Translations under genes and position numbers: made by a program
DNA from: Dermatophagoides farinae
Lineage: Eukaryota; Arthropoda; Arachnida; Sarcoptiformes; Pyroglyphidae
DNA length: 64,000 nucleotides
Direction of reading: 5' to 3'
Assembly (NCBI RefSeq): GCF_024713945.1
Contig: NC_134680.1
Location: 3,682,001-3,746,000 of the forward strand
Part shown: positions 1 through 11,735 of the stretch, one piece after another
Layout of the letters: each line of letters begins with the position of its first letter
Numbering within the stretch: position 1 is the first letter of the stretch
The notes under the pieces: model-generated
Database searches by the model: none
Seen by the model: only the letters and a program-made list of their open reading frames with translations
What the model was told of the DNA's origin: nothing

Positions 1-666
1 CTATAAAATTTTGACAAACAACAAAAATTTCGGCCGATTCATTACGTGATGCTTGTGGTTTAGTAGCTAGTACTTTTTTGAAGAATTTATTCATAACCCA
101 AATCAATGCATTATAATCTTTGGAACGAAAAACTTTTGTTATGAACCAACCACCTTTGACAAGAAAATCACAGGCCAAATGTAATGCCGATAATGTAAGA
201 CGATTCTGTTCGAATGCATCATGTATCCAACTTTTACCAACATTTGGTGCACCATCATTGAGTACAACATCAGCTTTCCATGTTTTTAGATTTTTCTTCA
301 ATGAACTTCGACATTTTTGTGTAGTTATATCCTCTTGTAATGTGATAACATTATGAATTGGTTTGATTGGCACTAAATCCACACCGATTATAACGCTTGA
401 AACGGGCATATATTTTTGTGCCACCTGTAGCCAGCCTCCTGGTGCTGCACATAAATCAATTAATACTTTGGACTTTTGTAGAAATTCAAATTTTCGATTC
501 AATTGTATCAATTTGAATGAGGCACGTGAACGATATCCTAGTTTAACAAAAAATATTAAAATCAAATAATATTATCTCCATTTCAAATATATCTCTTACC
601 AGTCTCTTTGGCTAATTGATAATATTTATCTTTACGTTGTTTACCCACTTTTCCTTTTTTACCCAT
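1..666 (-). CDS. FTSJ3: FTSJ3/Spb1-type pre-rRNA 2'-O-methyltransferase, N-terminal part
   Basis: Nucleolar SAM-dependent methyltransferase of large-subunit rRNA maturation (Spb1/FTSJ3 family). The minus strand starts with [20 protein letters not shown] at 666, the family signature. A 62-bp intron (538-599) with GT/AG ends splits the codon for the Gly before YRSR. After it come the SAM-binding block [13 protein letters not shown], then GVDLVPI, then NDGAPNVG with the conserved catalytic-domain Asp, then TKVFRSKDY and [13 protein letters not shown]. The gene runs off the left edge, so only about 200 residues of a protein that is normally 800 or more are present; the Spb1 C-terminal domain lies outside. 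It is divergent from the HAD gene, with about 850 bp between starts. The family assignment is firm. Confidence 0.93.
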
Positions 667-1512
667 TTTATTCGTTTGTTTTCGTAAGAAACAAAATAAA
701 TTTAAATTTAAAAATATGAAATTCTAAACACACAATAATCGTCGTGTGTTTATGTGACCACATGGCTATCCATCAATCATGAACGCCATCTTTCAGTCAA
801 ATCGTGTAATATAATTTTTTTTCAAATAATTCTTGTGCGGATTTGATTTAATTTTGATCCAATTCCCACATTGGCAGCCGATCACTAATCAAAAGTTTTT
901 ATCAAATGTCAACAAGACGTTTCCTGATGATTATGGTAAATTTTGAAAGGTGTCAAAGCCTTGTCACTGATAACAAGGAAATAATTGATTCGATAATTTT
1001 CTTCGCCTATATTAGGTTTATGAAATCATGCCTTCATGAAAAAAACTTTTGATTTTTTCCCTACTTTTTCAACTTTGAAAGCAGGATCAATCAAAAGATT
1101 TTCAGCCATGTTATTTGCGGTTCACGGTAATTTTTTAAAAATTTAATAAGCCTTTTCAAATGTGAATTGGCAGTGGAAAACGCAAATTATCATTTTTATT
1201 ATCAAATGCATTTACGAAATTTAGCTGCGAGCATTTCAGCCTCATTCAACAGCTGAAGCAATATAATAAACGGCATTGTTCTCAATCGATAGCTATTTCG
1301 ATATATCGTTTAGCCGCTCTATCAAAATCAAGATTTCAATTTTGGAAAGTGTTCTTCGACATGTATTTTCTGTTATATTTATTCACATTCATAAAAGTTT
1401 GATTTAGTTTTTGAAAAATAAATCAACAAGTTGGAAACTTCTTTTTAAATTTCAAATTTTTTTGCTTCTTCATTCATATCATTTGTGTTGAATATATTTG
1501 TTTGTGAAAAAA
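667..1512. promoter_or_regulatory. Divergent intergenic region between FTSJ3 and the HAD gene
   Basis: About 850 bp of AT-rich DNA with no credible reading frame. It must hold the promoters and 5' leaders of two divergent genes. Two TATCGAT/CGATA-like stretches lie around 1285-1310; they resemble arthropod DRE-type sites, but this is only a visual match. Confidence 0.4.
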
Positions 1513-2220
1513 ATGGACCAACAAAAATCACATGGAATAACCCATGTAATTTTCGATATGGATGGACTTATATTTGATACGGAAACTTTGTATGAAAAAG
1601 CTTATAAAAATGTACTTGGCCGTTATGGAAGTGAATATACATTAGATTTAAAAATTAAAATTATGGGTCGTCCTGGTTTAGATGGTGCCCGAATTCTGAT
1701 TGATGAATGTAAATTACCATTGACCATTGATGAATATCTAGCCGAAATGACTATTGAACATGATAAAGTTTTTAGTGGTCATGTACCATTGATGCCCGGT
1801 GCTGAACGTTTAATTCGACATCTTTATGATCATCAAATTCCAATTGCCGTTGCAACCAGTAGTAAACGTTATACATTCAAATTGAAAACCAAAGAACACG
1901 GTGAATTATTTAAATTATTTGATCATATTGTTATTGCAAGTGAAGATCCTGAAATAACGGCTGGTAAACCGGATCCACAAACATTTTTAGTTTGTGCTAG
2001 ACGTTTTCGGCAACCACCATCAACAATGACTTCGGTGCTCGTATTAGAAGATTCAACAAACGGTGTACGAGCAGCAAATAAAGCCGGAATGATATCGGTT
2101 TGGGTACCCGATCCACAGATTCGATCACGACAACAGATTGATGCCCATTATACATTGGATTCCTTGCTTGATTTTAAGCCTGAACAATTTGGCCTGCCAC
2201 CATTTTCAATTAACCATTAA
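1513..2220 (+). CDS. PUDP: HAD-family phosphatase, pseudouridine-5'-phosphatase-like
   Basis: A 235-residue single-exon enzyme of the haloacid dehalogenase superfamily. All four HAD motifs are visible: motif I FDMDGLIFDTE with nucleophile Asp and acid/base Asp (residues about 16-26), motif II VATSSKR, motif III Lys in AGKPDPQTF, and motif IV VLEDSTNG. The order, cap type and length fit GS1/PUDP, which removes phosphate from pseudouridine 5'-phosphate; the substrate is inferred from family likeness. I start at the ATG at 1513; a longer frame would need a TTG start. An AATAAA follows about 100 bp after the stop. It lies in the same direction as the mutarotase gene, 264 bp upstream of it. Confidence 0.85.
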   Translation: MDQQKSHGITHVIFDMDGLIFDTETLYEKAYKNVLGRYGSEYTLDLKIKIMGRPGLDGARILIDECKLPLTIDEYLAEMTIEHDKVFSGHVPLMPGAERLIRHLYDHQIPIAVATSSKRYTFKLKTKEHGELFKLFDHIVIASEDPEITAGKPDPQTFLVCARRFRQPPSTMTSVLVLEDSTNGVRAANKAGMISVWVPDPQIRSRQQIDAHYTLDSLLDFKPEQFGLPPFSINH

Positions 2221-2484
2221 AAAAAATTTAAAAAAAATATAGACCTATTATTACTTATTGAACTATAGAAATAATAAATTGTTTTTTTTTCTTATCTTTA
2301 TAATAATTTACATTTATATTGAATAAAATATTGATTTGATGATTTGATTATTGTTTTGGATAAAAATATTTTTTTTTATTTTGGGTGGGGGTCCTGTGAA
2401 TGATTTTTGTGAAAGTTTTCTTTGTATCAATTTACTCACTTGTTGTTTTACTCAGAGTTGAAATTTTCAATTTTCTTTTAAACG

Positions 2485-3594
2485 ATGCCAATCGAAAAGA
2501 CAACATTCCACGAAGGTGGTGATAATGATAATGTTGTTACATTATATTCATTGACCAATGGACGTTTAACGGTCAAAATTATTGATTATGGTGCGACAAT
2601 CATACAGATTCGATATCCTGATCGTGATCACATTGAACGTGATGTTGTACTTGGATTCGATGAATTTGCCAGTTATAAATCGAAACTGAATCCATATTTT
2701 GGTTCGACAATTGGTCGTGTTGCAAATCGAATTGCGAAAGGAACATTTCGTTTGAATGAACAACAATATCAACTATATCAGAATAATGGTGAAAATAGTT
2801 TACATGGTGGCCTGATTGGATTTGATAAACGACAATGGAAACTTTCGAATGAAGCAGATAGATCAATAACATTGATGTATGAATCATTCGATGGTGAAGA
2901 AGGCTATCCTGGAACCTTAATCATTAAGGTTCGATTCGAAATAACCGATTCGGATGAATTACAAATCGAATATGAAGCTCAACTCAAAAATCAAGATTTG
3001 TTGAACGTTAACAAAACAATTGTTTCATTAACAAATCATTCATATTTTAATCTAAATGGATGTTATGATCAAGATTCGTTGAACGTTCTGGATCATAAAA
3101 TTTGTCTTTATGCTCGAGAATTTCTTGAAGTTGACGACGATCTAATTCCAACTGGCCGTATATTACCGATAAAAGATACCGTTATGGAATTTGCCGAACA
3201 ACCACTTCGAACAATTGGTGAACGTAAATTTCCATATGATCATTGTTACGTGCTTGTGAATGATTCAATCGAATGGAAATGTACAACCAGGCGACCTTTA
3301 CGATTAGCTGCAGAAGTTTATTCACAACGAACTGGAATAAAAATGTCATTCATGACCGATGAACCGGCATTTCAATTCTATATCGGCGGTTTCATACCAG
3401 AACACGGATTACAGACGAAAAAAACACAAACATCCGAGATGATCTCATTGGGAAAAAATTCCGGTTTCTGTCTCGAAGCACAACGATTCCCAGATGCTAT
3501 CAATCATGATGGCTGGCGTAAGCAGGTAATTCTGGCCACAAACGACATCTACAGACAACAAACTATTTATCAATTTAAAATAGCTAATATTTGA
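2485..3594 (+). CDS. GALM: Aldose 1-epimerase (galactose mutarotase)
   Basis: A 369-residue single-exon cytosolic enzyme that interconverts alpha- and beta-D-galactose/glucose at the head of the Leloir pathway. Visible signatures are NPYFGSTIGRVANRIAKG, NGENSLHGG (catalytic-site His), NHSYFNL (second His) and FCLEAQRFPDA with the catalytic Glu near the C-terminus. Length is typical of the family. The ATG at 2485 gives MPIEKTTFHEGG, with no signal peptide. Codon use matches its neighbours. Assignment is firm. Confidence 0.95.
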   Translation: MPIEKTTFHEGGDNDNVVTLYSLTNGRLTVKIIDYGATIIQIRYPDRDHIERDVVLGFDEFASYKSKLNPYFGSTIGRVANRIAKGTFRLNEQQYQLYQNNGENSLHGGLIGFDKRQWKLSNEADRSITLMYESFDGEEGYPGTLIIKVRFEITDSDELQIEYEAQLKNQDLLNVNKTIVSLTNHSYFNLNGCYDQDSLNVLDHKICLYAREFLEVDDDLIPTGRILPIKDTVMEFAEQPLRTIGERKFPYDHCYVLVNDSIEWKCTTRRPLRLAAEVYSQRTGIKMSFMTDEPAFQFYIGGFIPEHGLQTKKTQTSEMISLGKNSGFCLEAQRFPDAINHDGWRKQVILATNDIYRQQTIYQFKIANI

Positions 3595-3738
3595 ACTGTT
3601 TTTTTAATTTGTACGAGAAGAAAAAAAATCAATTGCACACTTATTGATCAGCTTAGAATAAAAAATGAATGGGAGAGAAAAAATTGAAGAATATTCACTA
3701 CTAATCGATCGGAATAATTTAGTCATCAGATTTTATCA

Positions 3739-4539
3739 TTATTTCAACGGTTGTTGCTTCAATGATTGATTATAGTTGTTGTTGTTGTTGTTGTTGTTGT
3801 TGCTGTTTGAATTGTGAAGTTTCTTATTGTTAGCCAATTGTACCAATAACCAATCAATACCTTCCTGTACGCCATCACCGGTCAATGCATTTGATGATTG
3901 TACATGCCATTGTTTATGTGGTAGTTGATGTAGACCCAATGTTTGGCTAATTTTTACTGTTGGTAACGCTTCTTTAAGATCCATTTTATTAGCAAAAAAC
4001 AAAATAGGAATATCCTGTTTCGATGATGTCGATCGGTCATTATTGATTGATTGATTCATATCTGTTGATAAATCCTCATGATTAGGACCATTCTTGTTAG
4101 ATTCATCATGACCATCATCATGTACACCATTTTGTTTATCATTCATTCGACTTTTATTATCCAAAACAACTTGCTGATGTTTGAGCAACATTTCCAATTC
4201 ATCACGAGCAACGACTAATCGTAAGGCATCGGTTGAATCGACAACAAAAATAATACCTTCAACACTATCATAATAATGTTCCCAAAGATTACGATAACGA
4301 CCCTGGCCAGACATATCGAACGCTGTCAATGCAATACCCGAGCGATTACGTTCTATGCCGGATAAACGTTCGACAGTATAGCCAACAGTCGGTACAATCT
4401 CTTCTACTTGATCTTCTTTACGTTTCAAATAATTCAATATGGTAGATTTTCCCGAGTTATCTAGGCCGACAACCAAAACATTTGCTTCACGACGTTTTAG
4501 ACCAAGAATGGTGAGAAATCGTCCAAAAAATGATGACAT
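3739..4539 (-). CDS. ARL6: ARL6 (BBS3) small GTPase with a polar insert
   Basis: ARF-like GTPase of 266 residues. ARL6 recruits the BBSome coat for ciliary membrane trafficking. The G motifs are present: GLDNSGKST (P-loop), FDMSGQGRYRNLWEHYY (switch II, nearly identical to ARL6) and FFANKMDL (NKxD), ending with the GDGVQEGIDWL helix. Two oddities stand out: a polar, Asn/Asp-rich insert of roughly 45 residues before the DIPILFFANK strand, and an Asn-rich tail from an (AAC)n/(GTT)n run at 3775-3805. The typical length is about 186. The usable ATG is at 4539 (MSSFFGRFLTILGLKRRE); the frame extends to a TTG 12 bp upstream. Mites have few ciliated cells, so sensory neurons are the likely site (inference). 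Confidence 0.9.
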   Translation of the reverse strand: MSSFFGRFLTILGLKRREANVLVVGLDNSGKSTILNYLKRKEDQVEEIVPTVGYTVERLSGIERNRSGIALTAFDMSGQGRYRNLWEHYYDSVEGIIFVVDSTDALRLVVARDELEMLLKHQQVVLDNKSRMNDKQNGVHDDGHDESNKNGPNHEDLSTDMNQSINNDRSTSSKQDIPILFFANKMDLKEALPTVKISQTLGLHQLPHKQWHVQSSNALTGDGVQEGIDWLLVQLANNKKLHNSNSNNNNNNNNNYNQSLKQQPLK

Positions 4540-5133
4540 CTTGATCGACAATCGGATTCAATGTTTAGTGACCAAAAAATTAAACAAACAAAAAGCTGTT
4601 GACGATGACACAGTGAAAAACATGAACCAAAATTACTAAAGAATATTGAAATATAAAAAACATGACAACAAACAAACAAAAAAAGATCGAATGTATTCGG
4701 GAAAAACTCCGTTGTCACGGAAACGGGAACCAAAAAAAATTTTGAATGTAAAACCAGCATAAAACACAATTCATTCCAAATACACACACACACACACACA
4801 CACACACATATGAATTACATTCGTATGATGACATTGAAAATCTTAATTTTTTTCTACTTAAAATTCGATCGATAAGAAACTAAAGGAATTGAATTGAATG
4901 TGAATAAAAGAAGGTCAAGGTGTATTCAAAATTTTTATTTTCAAAAATTCAAATTTCAATATGTTCGATTAAAAAAGAATGAAATGAAAATGGATAGAGA
5001 AATTGGGAAAGAAAAAAAAAATTAATTTCGTTTTTTGTGGGCATAAGTGGTGTGTGATTGAAAATTCTGGTTTTAAACTGAAAAAACTGATTACAGAAAA
5101 AACGGTAAAAGAATTAATATGGATTTTCATAGA
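4540..5133. other. Intergenic region with CA microsatellite
   Basis: About 600 bp between the ARL6 start and the end of the CCAR1-like gene. A (CA)n run lies at about 4783-4808. It should contain the ARL6 promoter and the CCAR1 3' UTR. No gene seen. Confidence 0.5.
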
Positions 5134-8100
5134 TTATTTAGTTCCACTGGTTATTTCCGGCGTAGCGGCAGCGGCAGTTGTAGCAGAAGTCGAATTTGTT
5201 GCTGTAGTAGTAGTAGGAGTATCCATTGATGATTTTATCGGATCATTTGAACCTTCGAGTGTTTTCATCAATCCATTCAAATCGTTCACAGATTTCAAAC
5301 AAAATTTTTTCAATTGTTCATACTATAGAATTGAAAAAGAAAAAACGGTCAAAGTGGTCATAAATCAGATATTGTTTGAAATTTACCTTTGATTTGATTT
5401 GATCACGATCACGTTTTACAGCACAAAGTTCCTCATTTTGTCGGCCAGTGGCAGCTGTCATTTTCTTTTGTTTAGTTTCCAATTCTTGTACATAATTTTC
5501 CAAATGAGCTAGATAATAGATTAGAAAAATTTGGATTTTGTTAACAACAAAACGAAAATGAAATAATTATTGAAACCCTTACCAATCTTTTTTGTTGTTT
5601 GCGTCATTGAATCCTGAAGACAAACTTTGATCTTTTGATCCTGTTCCGATTGTTTTATCAATTCCTCAACATTATATTGTATAGAATTTCTTTCGATAAT
5701 CAGTGTTTGATCCTTAGTATTATCAGCCGAACCAATGGCCATATTTCGATTAGTTGACGAACACGATGAGTATGATACGGTTGGATAATGTATCTGTCGT
5801 GGTATTAATTGTGATGGTTGTGGAAAAAATATGTACATTATTCTTTCATTCATCAATGATGATGATATATGAATATTGGCCAACGATAATAATGATGAGA
5901 CTAGTGATTGAAATGTTTTCTTCGATTGTATGAATCCAGTCGATTGTAACAATGTATTGAGATCATCGGCCAACATATAGCCACAATGACCTTTTTCAAA
6001 ATATGAGAATGCCAGATGAACATAATTGATTGGTGTTGGTATACGACCACTTGTACTATTGGTATCCGTATTTGCAGCAACCGGTAATGTTGCTGGTATA
6101 ATCGATTTCTGTTGCTGTATGCATTCAAAGATGGAAGACAGAATATAACGGGCAAAATGCATGGTCAATGAATCTCGAATGAATTCGGCAACAATAATCA
6201 ATTCAAATTGATCAAAACGATGTGGATTCAATGCCGATTGTAATGTTACTATTGATAATGGTTGTTGACCCGATCCAGTTTTTACTTTTATCGACGATGG
6301 TATGGCTGTAAAATTATTATCCATCAATTGTTTTTTATGTTGTTTGAATGGTGATTCTTCTATTTTTGAATCATTCGATTCTTGTTCATGTTGTTGTTCA
6401 GATTTAGATTTTTTCATAATTGTTTCCTTCGACTTTGATTCATCTTCATCATCACCATTAGCAAGATTATCATCATCATAATTAGCAACTTTAGAATCAT
6501 CGAGTTTTCGTTTCTGACCAGACAACAATATCAAATCTTCATTATCATCCATTTGAGAATTCAGTGGAGATGATTGATTTTCCTCATAATGATCATCAAT
6601 CATATTGATATCTTCAGATTTGCCAATAGTCAAATCTTGTTGTCCATCAATTCCGATACTATGACCATGGCCACTATCTTCACCGGAAAGAATTCGCAAT
6701 GATTCTTGACATACTTGTTGCAAACGTTGAAATAATTGTTCTTTTTTCCAACGACTTTCGAAACGTATATAAAATTTTTCTAATTCATTTTTTAATTCAG
6801 CCACTTTAAGACCAGCCATCGTTTGCAATAATTTCTCTATATATTCTTTTTTCTCTTCATTCGGCACATCTTTAATGCAAACACGATCAGTAGATGAAAG
6901 TTTCAATGAAACTGTCACATTGTCATCAGTGTTTGTTTCCATTTGTTCTACTTTTTTGGATTCAACTTTCGATTTTGTTGATGATTCATTGGATTCTGGC
7001 TTTATATCACTAGTCTGTTTACTGGTCGTTGATTTCAAATCTGTAGTAGTGGGGATTGAAATATTATTCGAATCTTCTATATCATTTTTAAATGGACGAT
7101 AAATACTATCAAATGATGACCAAATATCTGGAAAATAAATTTTGGTCACCTCATAACCAGAATTTAATGGATCAATTGAATTGTCACGATTATATATGAA
7201 TGTAGAGAATACACGCCATTGTCGACATGATGATAGATTGAGACCAGTTTGTTCCCAAACAATTCGTATAGCCGTATTGATTAGATTCGGTTCATCATTA
7301 TCCATGTAGCCATCCAGATCACGCTGAAATTTTCCACCAATCAATGAATATCCATCATTACTATTACGTGTGACTAATAATTGAAATAACTTATGAAAAT
7401 GTCCAACATGATTTGCGGATTTATGACCACCGCCACCACTTTGTGGACCAGGAAATTCTGATCCAAATAAACGTTCATAAATTTCAGCCAATGATGGTAA
7501 TGATATAAGCAATACTTTTACATTGAATTTATGGCTCAAAACTTTTACAGATTTCTTCGAATGTTTCGTATCTTTTTCTCCATCTTTATGTTTAGAAGAT
7601 TCATCCGATTCTGCGCATTTCTTCATTTCTTCATTTGTTTTCATTTTGATTTTATCATCATGTTCATGTTCATCATCATCATTATCATCAACATCGGTAT
7701 CAACATCTATTTTAGCATTTGTTTCATTTTCCGTTTTAATTGATTGTTGATTTTCGATCGATTGTTTTTCTGTGTCATTTGATTCTTCCTCTTTATCCTG
7801 TTCTTCCTTATCAACTTCCTCTTCTTCGGGTGTTTGTATTGTTGATGCGTCTGCAGTTGTTGGTGGCTGATCCACTTCCATAGTCGATGCAGATTTGATT
7901 GATGTATCGGTTTGTAATTGTTGTTCATTTTCTATTTTCTTATCATTTTGGCCGATTTCATCCATTTTCTTATCACTACTTTCTTCCTCTTGCGGTTTTG
8001 GCTGCTGTTGTGATTTATCCGATTGCTTTTCTTTATCGTTTTCATCTTTTGAAATTTCTTTTGTATCCTTATCTTTTTGTGTCGGTTTAATATTGTTTGT

Positions 8101-11100
8101 CACTTGGGAAGATTTTGAAATCCTTGAATTTTCCTTATGATGATGATGTAATGACGATGTATCTTTTTTAACTGGAACAATAATTTTATAAAGGATTGGT
8201 TTAGGCATATTGAATAAATCAAAATCATTTTCAACGTCGTATATGATTTCCTTCAAATCTGATGGTACATGTACAGTATTGGAACCGAAACGTGATTTCA
8301 ATTCAGTTGAATTGTATCGATTTCTATTCATGGGAAAAAACAATGTAATAAACATAAAGTTATGATATTGAAATATTCATCATACTTGATTATCGATGAT
8401 TTCGGTATGTTACATGGTTCATAACGTCGTTTAGGTAGATAGGACATTAGATTCGATGCCGATGATGATTCATTACGACGATTCGATGTACCACCAGCTG
8501 TACTATTACTAGTTAAACTTGGTGATGGGGAAATCGAACGTTTTGATGTTCGATCTCGTTCACGATGATCTCGGCGATTTTCGCGACGATGTGAATCATT
8601 TTGTCGTTCCAAGTTTTTATGAATATTATTATCCACTTGTTTCGGGTCACGATCACCACGACGATTATCATGACGAAAATCTTTATCCCTTTGAAATCGA
8701 CCTCGATCTTCGTTGAACGAATGTTGATCACCAAGACTACCACCACCACCAGTTGATTGTAGCAATTTTCGTTGATTAGCACCTAATGAATAATCCGGAC
8801 CACTACGACCAAAATTCGTAGGTTGATTAGGACCTTGTTGATGTAGGGGTTGTGAAGGTGGCGGCTGAAATCGTTCCGGAACAGCATCACTAAATCGAGA
8901 TGGTTTCGAACCAAAACGGTTAGCTGAACGTGGATCTTCACGACTAGGGCCACGAAGACCACCACCACCAGTACGTGGATCATCACGTTGATGATCCCAT
9001 CGACCAGATCCTTGTCTTGAAGGTCCCCCAGTACCAGGAGCAGTTGGAGGTTTTGACTGTTGATTGAATGGTGAACTTATAAAAGCTGAACCTATTCAAA
9101 AATGTTTAGAAAAAAATCAAATTATAATAAAAATTTTTGAAAAAAAAATCTCATCAGAACAAGTTTTTCAATAACCTAAAATAAAAATGAACGTTATTAT
9201 CCCGTTATTCTATTCTATGTATTATAATAATAATGGAAAGAAAAAATTAACGACAATTTTGTTGACAATGAAACATCATCATTAATGGATCGACAAAAAC
9301 AAATATTAAAGGGAAAAATGATAAAAGACAAATTGAATGAAACAATTAATACCAGGTGTTGATGTATATTGTAAAGAACCAGGATGATGGCCTGGCCCTC
9401 CTCCACCACCAACACTGCCATATTGTCCAGATGGATTCGATTGTTGTTGTCCCACAGTACTATTAGTAACCGGATTTGCTGTTGTACAATATTGGGATAA
9501 TTGTTGAACAGCAGCAGCCGCTTTAGCCAAATCTACAGGTGACACGGTTGCTGCAGCAGCAGCTGCTGCGGCCGCAACTGTTGAATTATTTGTCGATGTT
9601 ATCGATCCGGTTGTTTGTGACGATTGTATACCACCGGATGTAGCAGATGGATGATAAGCAACTGTTGGATTATAAACCTGTGGTGGCTGTGATGGTGGCG
9701 GCTGAAGACTTGCCGTACCATATGGTGAGGGTTTTTGACCACTATTTAAAGATGATAATTGTTGCTGTTGTTGTGTATGATATGGGTGACCCAAATGACC
9801 ACCAGCAACAGGCGATGAGTATCCTAATTGTCCGCCGGATAATGGATGATTTGTAGGTTGTACATGTTGTTGCTGTTGTTGATGAGGAAGATTATGTGAA
9901 TGATACATATTCGTTTGTTGTTGTGTTGCCGGATTATTATTTGTATTACTATTAATTGTATTCGATTGTAATGATGATGATGATGATGATGATGGTGGTG
10001 TTTGTGAAGGATTATAAGATGGATGAGATGGCGCCACACTATGCAATGATTGTTGATGATGATGTTGCTGTAACGATGCTGGTGATGATTGAGTATGTTG
10101 ATATGATTGTGATGTTTGATGTAATGAAGGTGGTGGCTGTGGTTGTTGTTGAGATGGCTGTTGATGGATCGGTTGTACAATCGTTGCGTTCCAATTGAAT
10201 GGTAAATTTTTCGAATATGTACATTCGAAAAATACTTTATCACCAACTTTTACTTGTGATGCACCACCTTTGACAACACTAAATCATTTGGAAACAAATT
10301 GGAAAAAATTCCGAATCCGAAAAAATAGGTGAAAAAATGAATGTAACCAATATGATTCGATATGTGGTGTTAGTGGCCATTCGATTAAATATTGTTTCAA
10401 TATTATTTAAGGGAATGATAAACCATCCATATATGTCATCCAGGAATTATTATCAATCAATGATGAATGATCGATTTCATTTACCAAGTTTCAAATGTGT
10501 AAACACAACACACAAGCACATTTTGTTTTGGATACGAATATCACATAAATAATAGTGAATAATCACAAATAACGATCAATGGAATGAATACGAAAATGAA
10601 TGAAGAATCCAAATATTTGTGTTTAATATCCATACAAACACATATATCCGGGAATCGAATCCAAAACGGGTGTAAAGCAAAATTTGAAACAAAATCGAAT
10701 CATTTTTCATCATCATTAATATATATAATACGTTTTAAACAATTTGTTTGAATTTAAATTATCCATAATTTTTTTTTGTTTTCATTGTGGTGTTTTTTTG
10801 TTTGACCATCCCATCCATCCAATCGTTCGATTCATGTTAATGATTCAAATAAAAATCGAATAGAAAGAGAAGAGAATAAGAGAGAGAGAGAGAGGAGAAA
10901 TAATAATTAGGTCTAAAATAATAAACAAAAATCATTCAATTCCAATATTTTGTGTTTCATCCAACTACAAATATCCGTACGAAATACATGTGGCTATATG
11001 AGAAAAAAAGATTGGTAAATATAGTTATTCATCCAATTGTTGTTTTGACCAATGATCAACATTTCAAATTCATGTTCAATCAACGAATAATGAATAAGTA

Positions 11101-11350
11101 GTGAATGAATGAAAATCGTGAATAGAAAAGAAATAAAAGAAACAAATACCTCAATGGAAAGAAAACAGAATCGTCGATGAAGCCAAAATTGTCAAGAATT
11201 TTCGTTATCGTTCCTGTTGATTGTTTTGTTGGTCCTAATTGCAAACAGGAAAAAAAAGTGAAAAATTTTGAAAAAATTATTCGAATCTTTCATACCTAAA
11301 TTCGATTGCTGTGAATTATTCGATTGTTGTTGTTGCTGTGCTGATAACAT
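5134..11350 (-). CDS. CCAR1: CCAR1/DBC1-family transcription and splicing co-regulator (7 exons)
   Basis: Nuclear Mediator-linked coactivator family. Exons on the minus strand: 11296-11350, 11150-11234, 9353-10278, 8386-9076, 5583-8323, 5387-5508, 5134-5322. Phases agree and give 1,602 residues, longer than the usual ~1,150. The second intron is long (871 bp); the others are about 60-280 bp. Domains in order: S1-like module (GTITKILDNFGFIDDSVFF, then VGDKVFFECTYSKNLPFNWNA, residues ~25-75); a Gln/Ser/Ala-rich stretch; an Arg/Asp-rich region; a long acidic-basic linker; the DBC1 nudix-like inactive domain from ~856 (LLISLPSLAEIYERLFG); SAP-like helix pair ~1086-1129; degenerate EF-hand ~1356 (FEKGHCGYMLADDL); C-terminal coiled coil. 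The acceptor at 9076 was chosen because the neighbouring AG at 9092 leads to a stop. Head-to-head with TFIIIA. Confidence 0.88.
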
Positions 11351-11735
11351 TCTGATGAAATGAAGATGGTGATAATACAATCGAATCACATACACACTCA
11401 CATATACAAGTTATGTGATGAGAATGAATTTTAATGAAATTTAAATGAAACAAAAAAAATTATTATTTCTAATTTCAATTTTTTTTAGCCCAACTTGATA
11501 AAATGTGTGAACAAAGTAAATTATAAAATACATGCTCGCCTTCGCCGCTCATTGAGCAAAGTTAATTTCTTTTTGTTGGCACCTCCCTCCTTGATCGTTC
11601 TCGATAAAAGAATCATTTCATTGGGGACCTTTCATTGATTCTGTAATATTCTAAAATGCAAGCGTGATATTTTTTTCATTTTTTTTGAATGTTTAATTTT
11701 CCTGTTTCAAATGAATTTGTTTTAATATTTTAATC
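11351..11735. promoter_or_regulatory. Short bidirectional promoter, CCAR1-like / TFIIIA
   Basis: 385 bp separate the start codons of two divergent genes, so both core promoters must lie here. No clear TATA box was identified. A GC-richer patch around 11530-11550 stands out from the AT-rich background. Confidence 0.5.

Noticed and set aside
1498-1512. Longer N-terminus for the HAD enzyme
   Set aside because: It requires a TTG start; the ATG at 1513 gives the expected family N-terminus.
9956-10246. Met- and His-rich frames
   Set aside because: They are shadows of the Ser/Gln-rich repeat region of the CCAR1-like gene in other frames.
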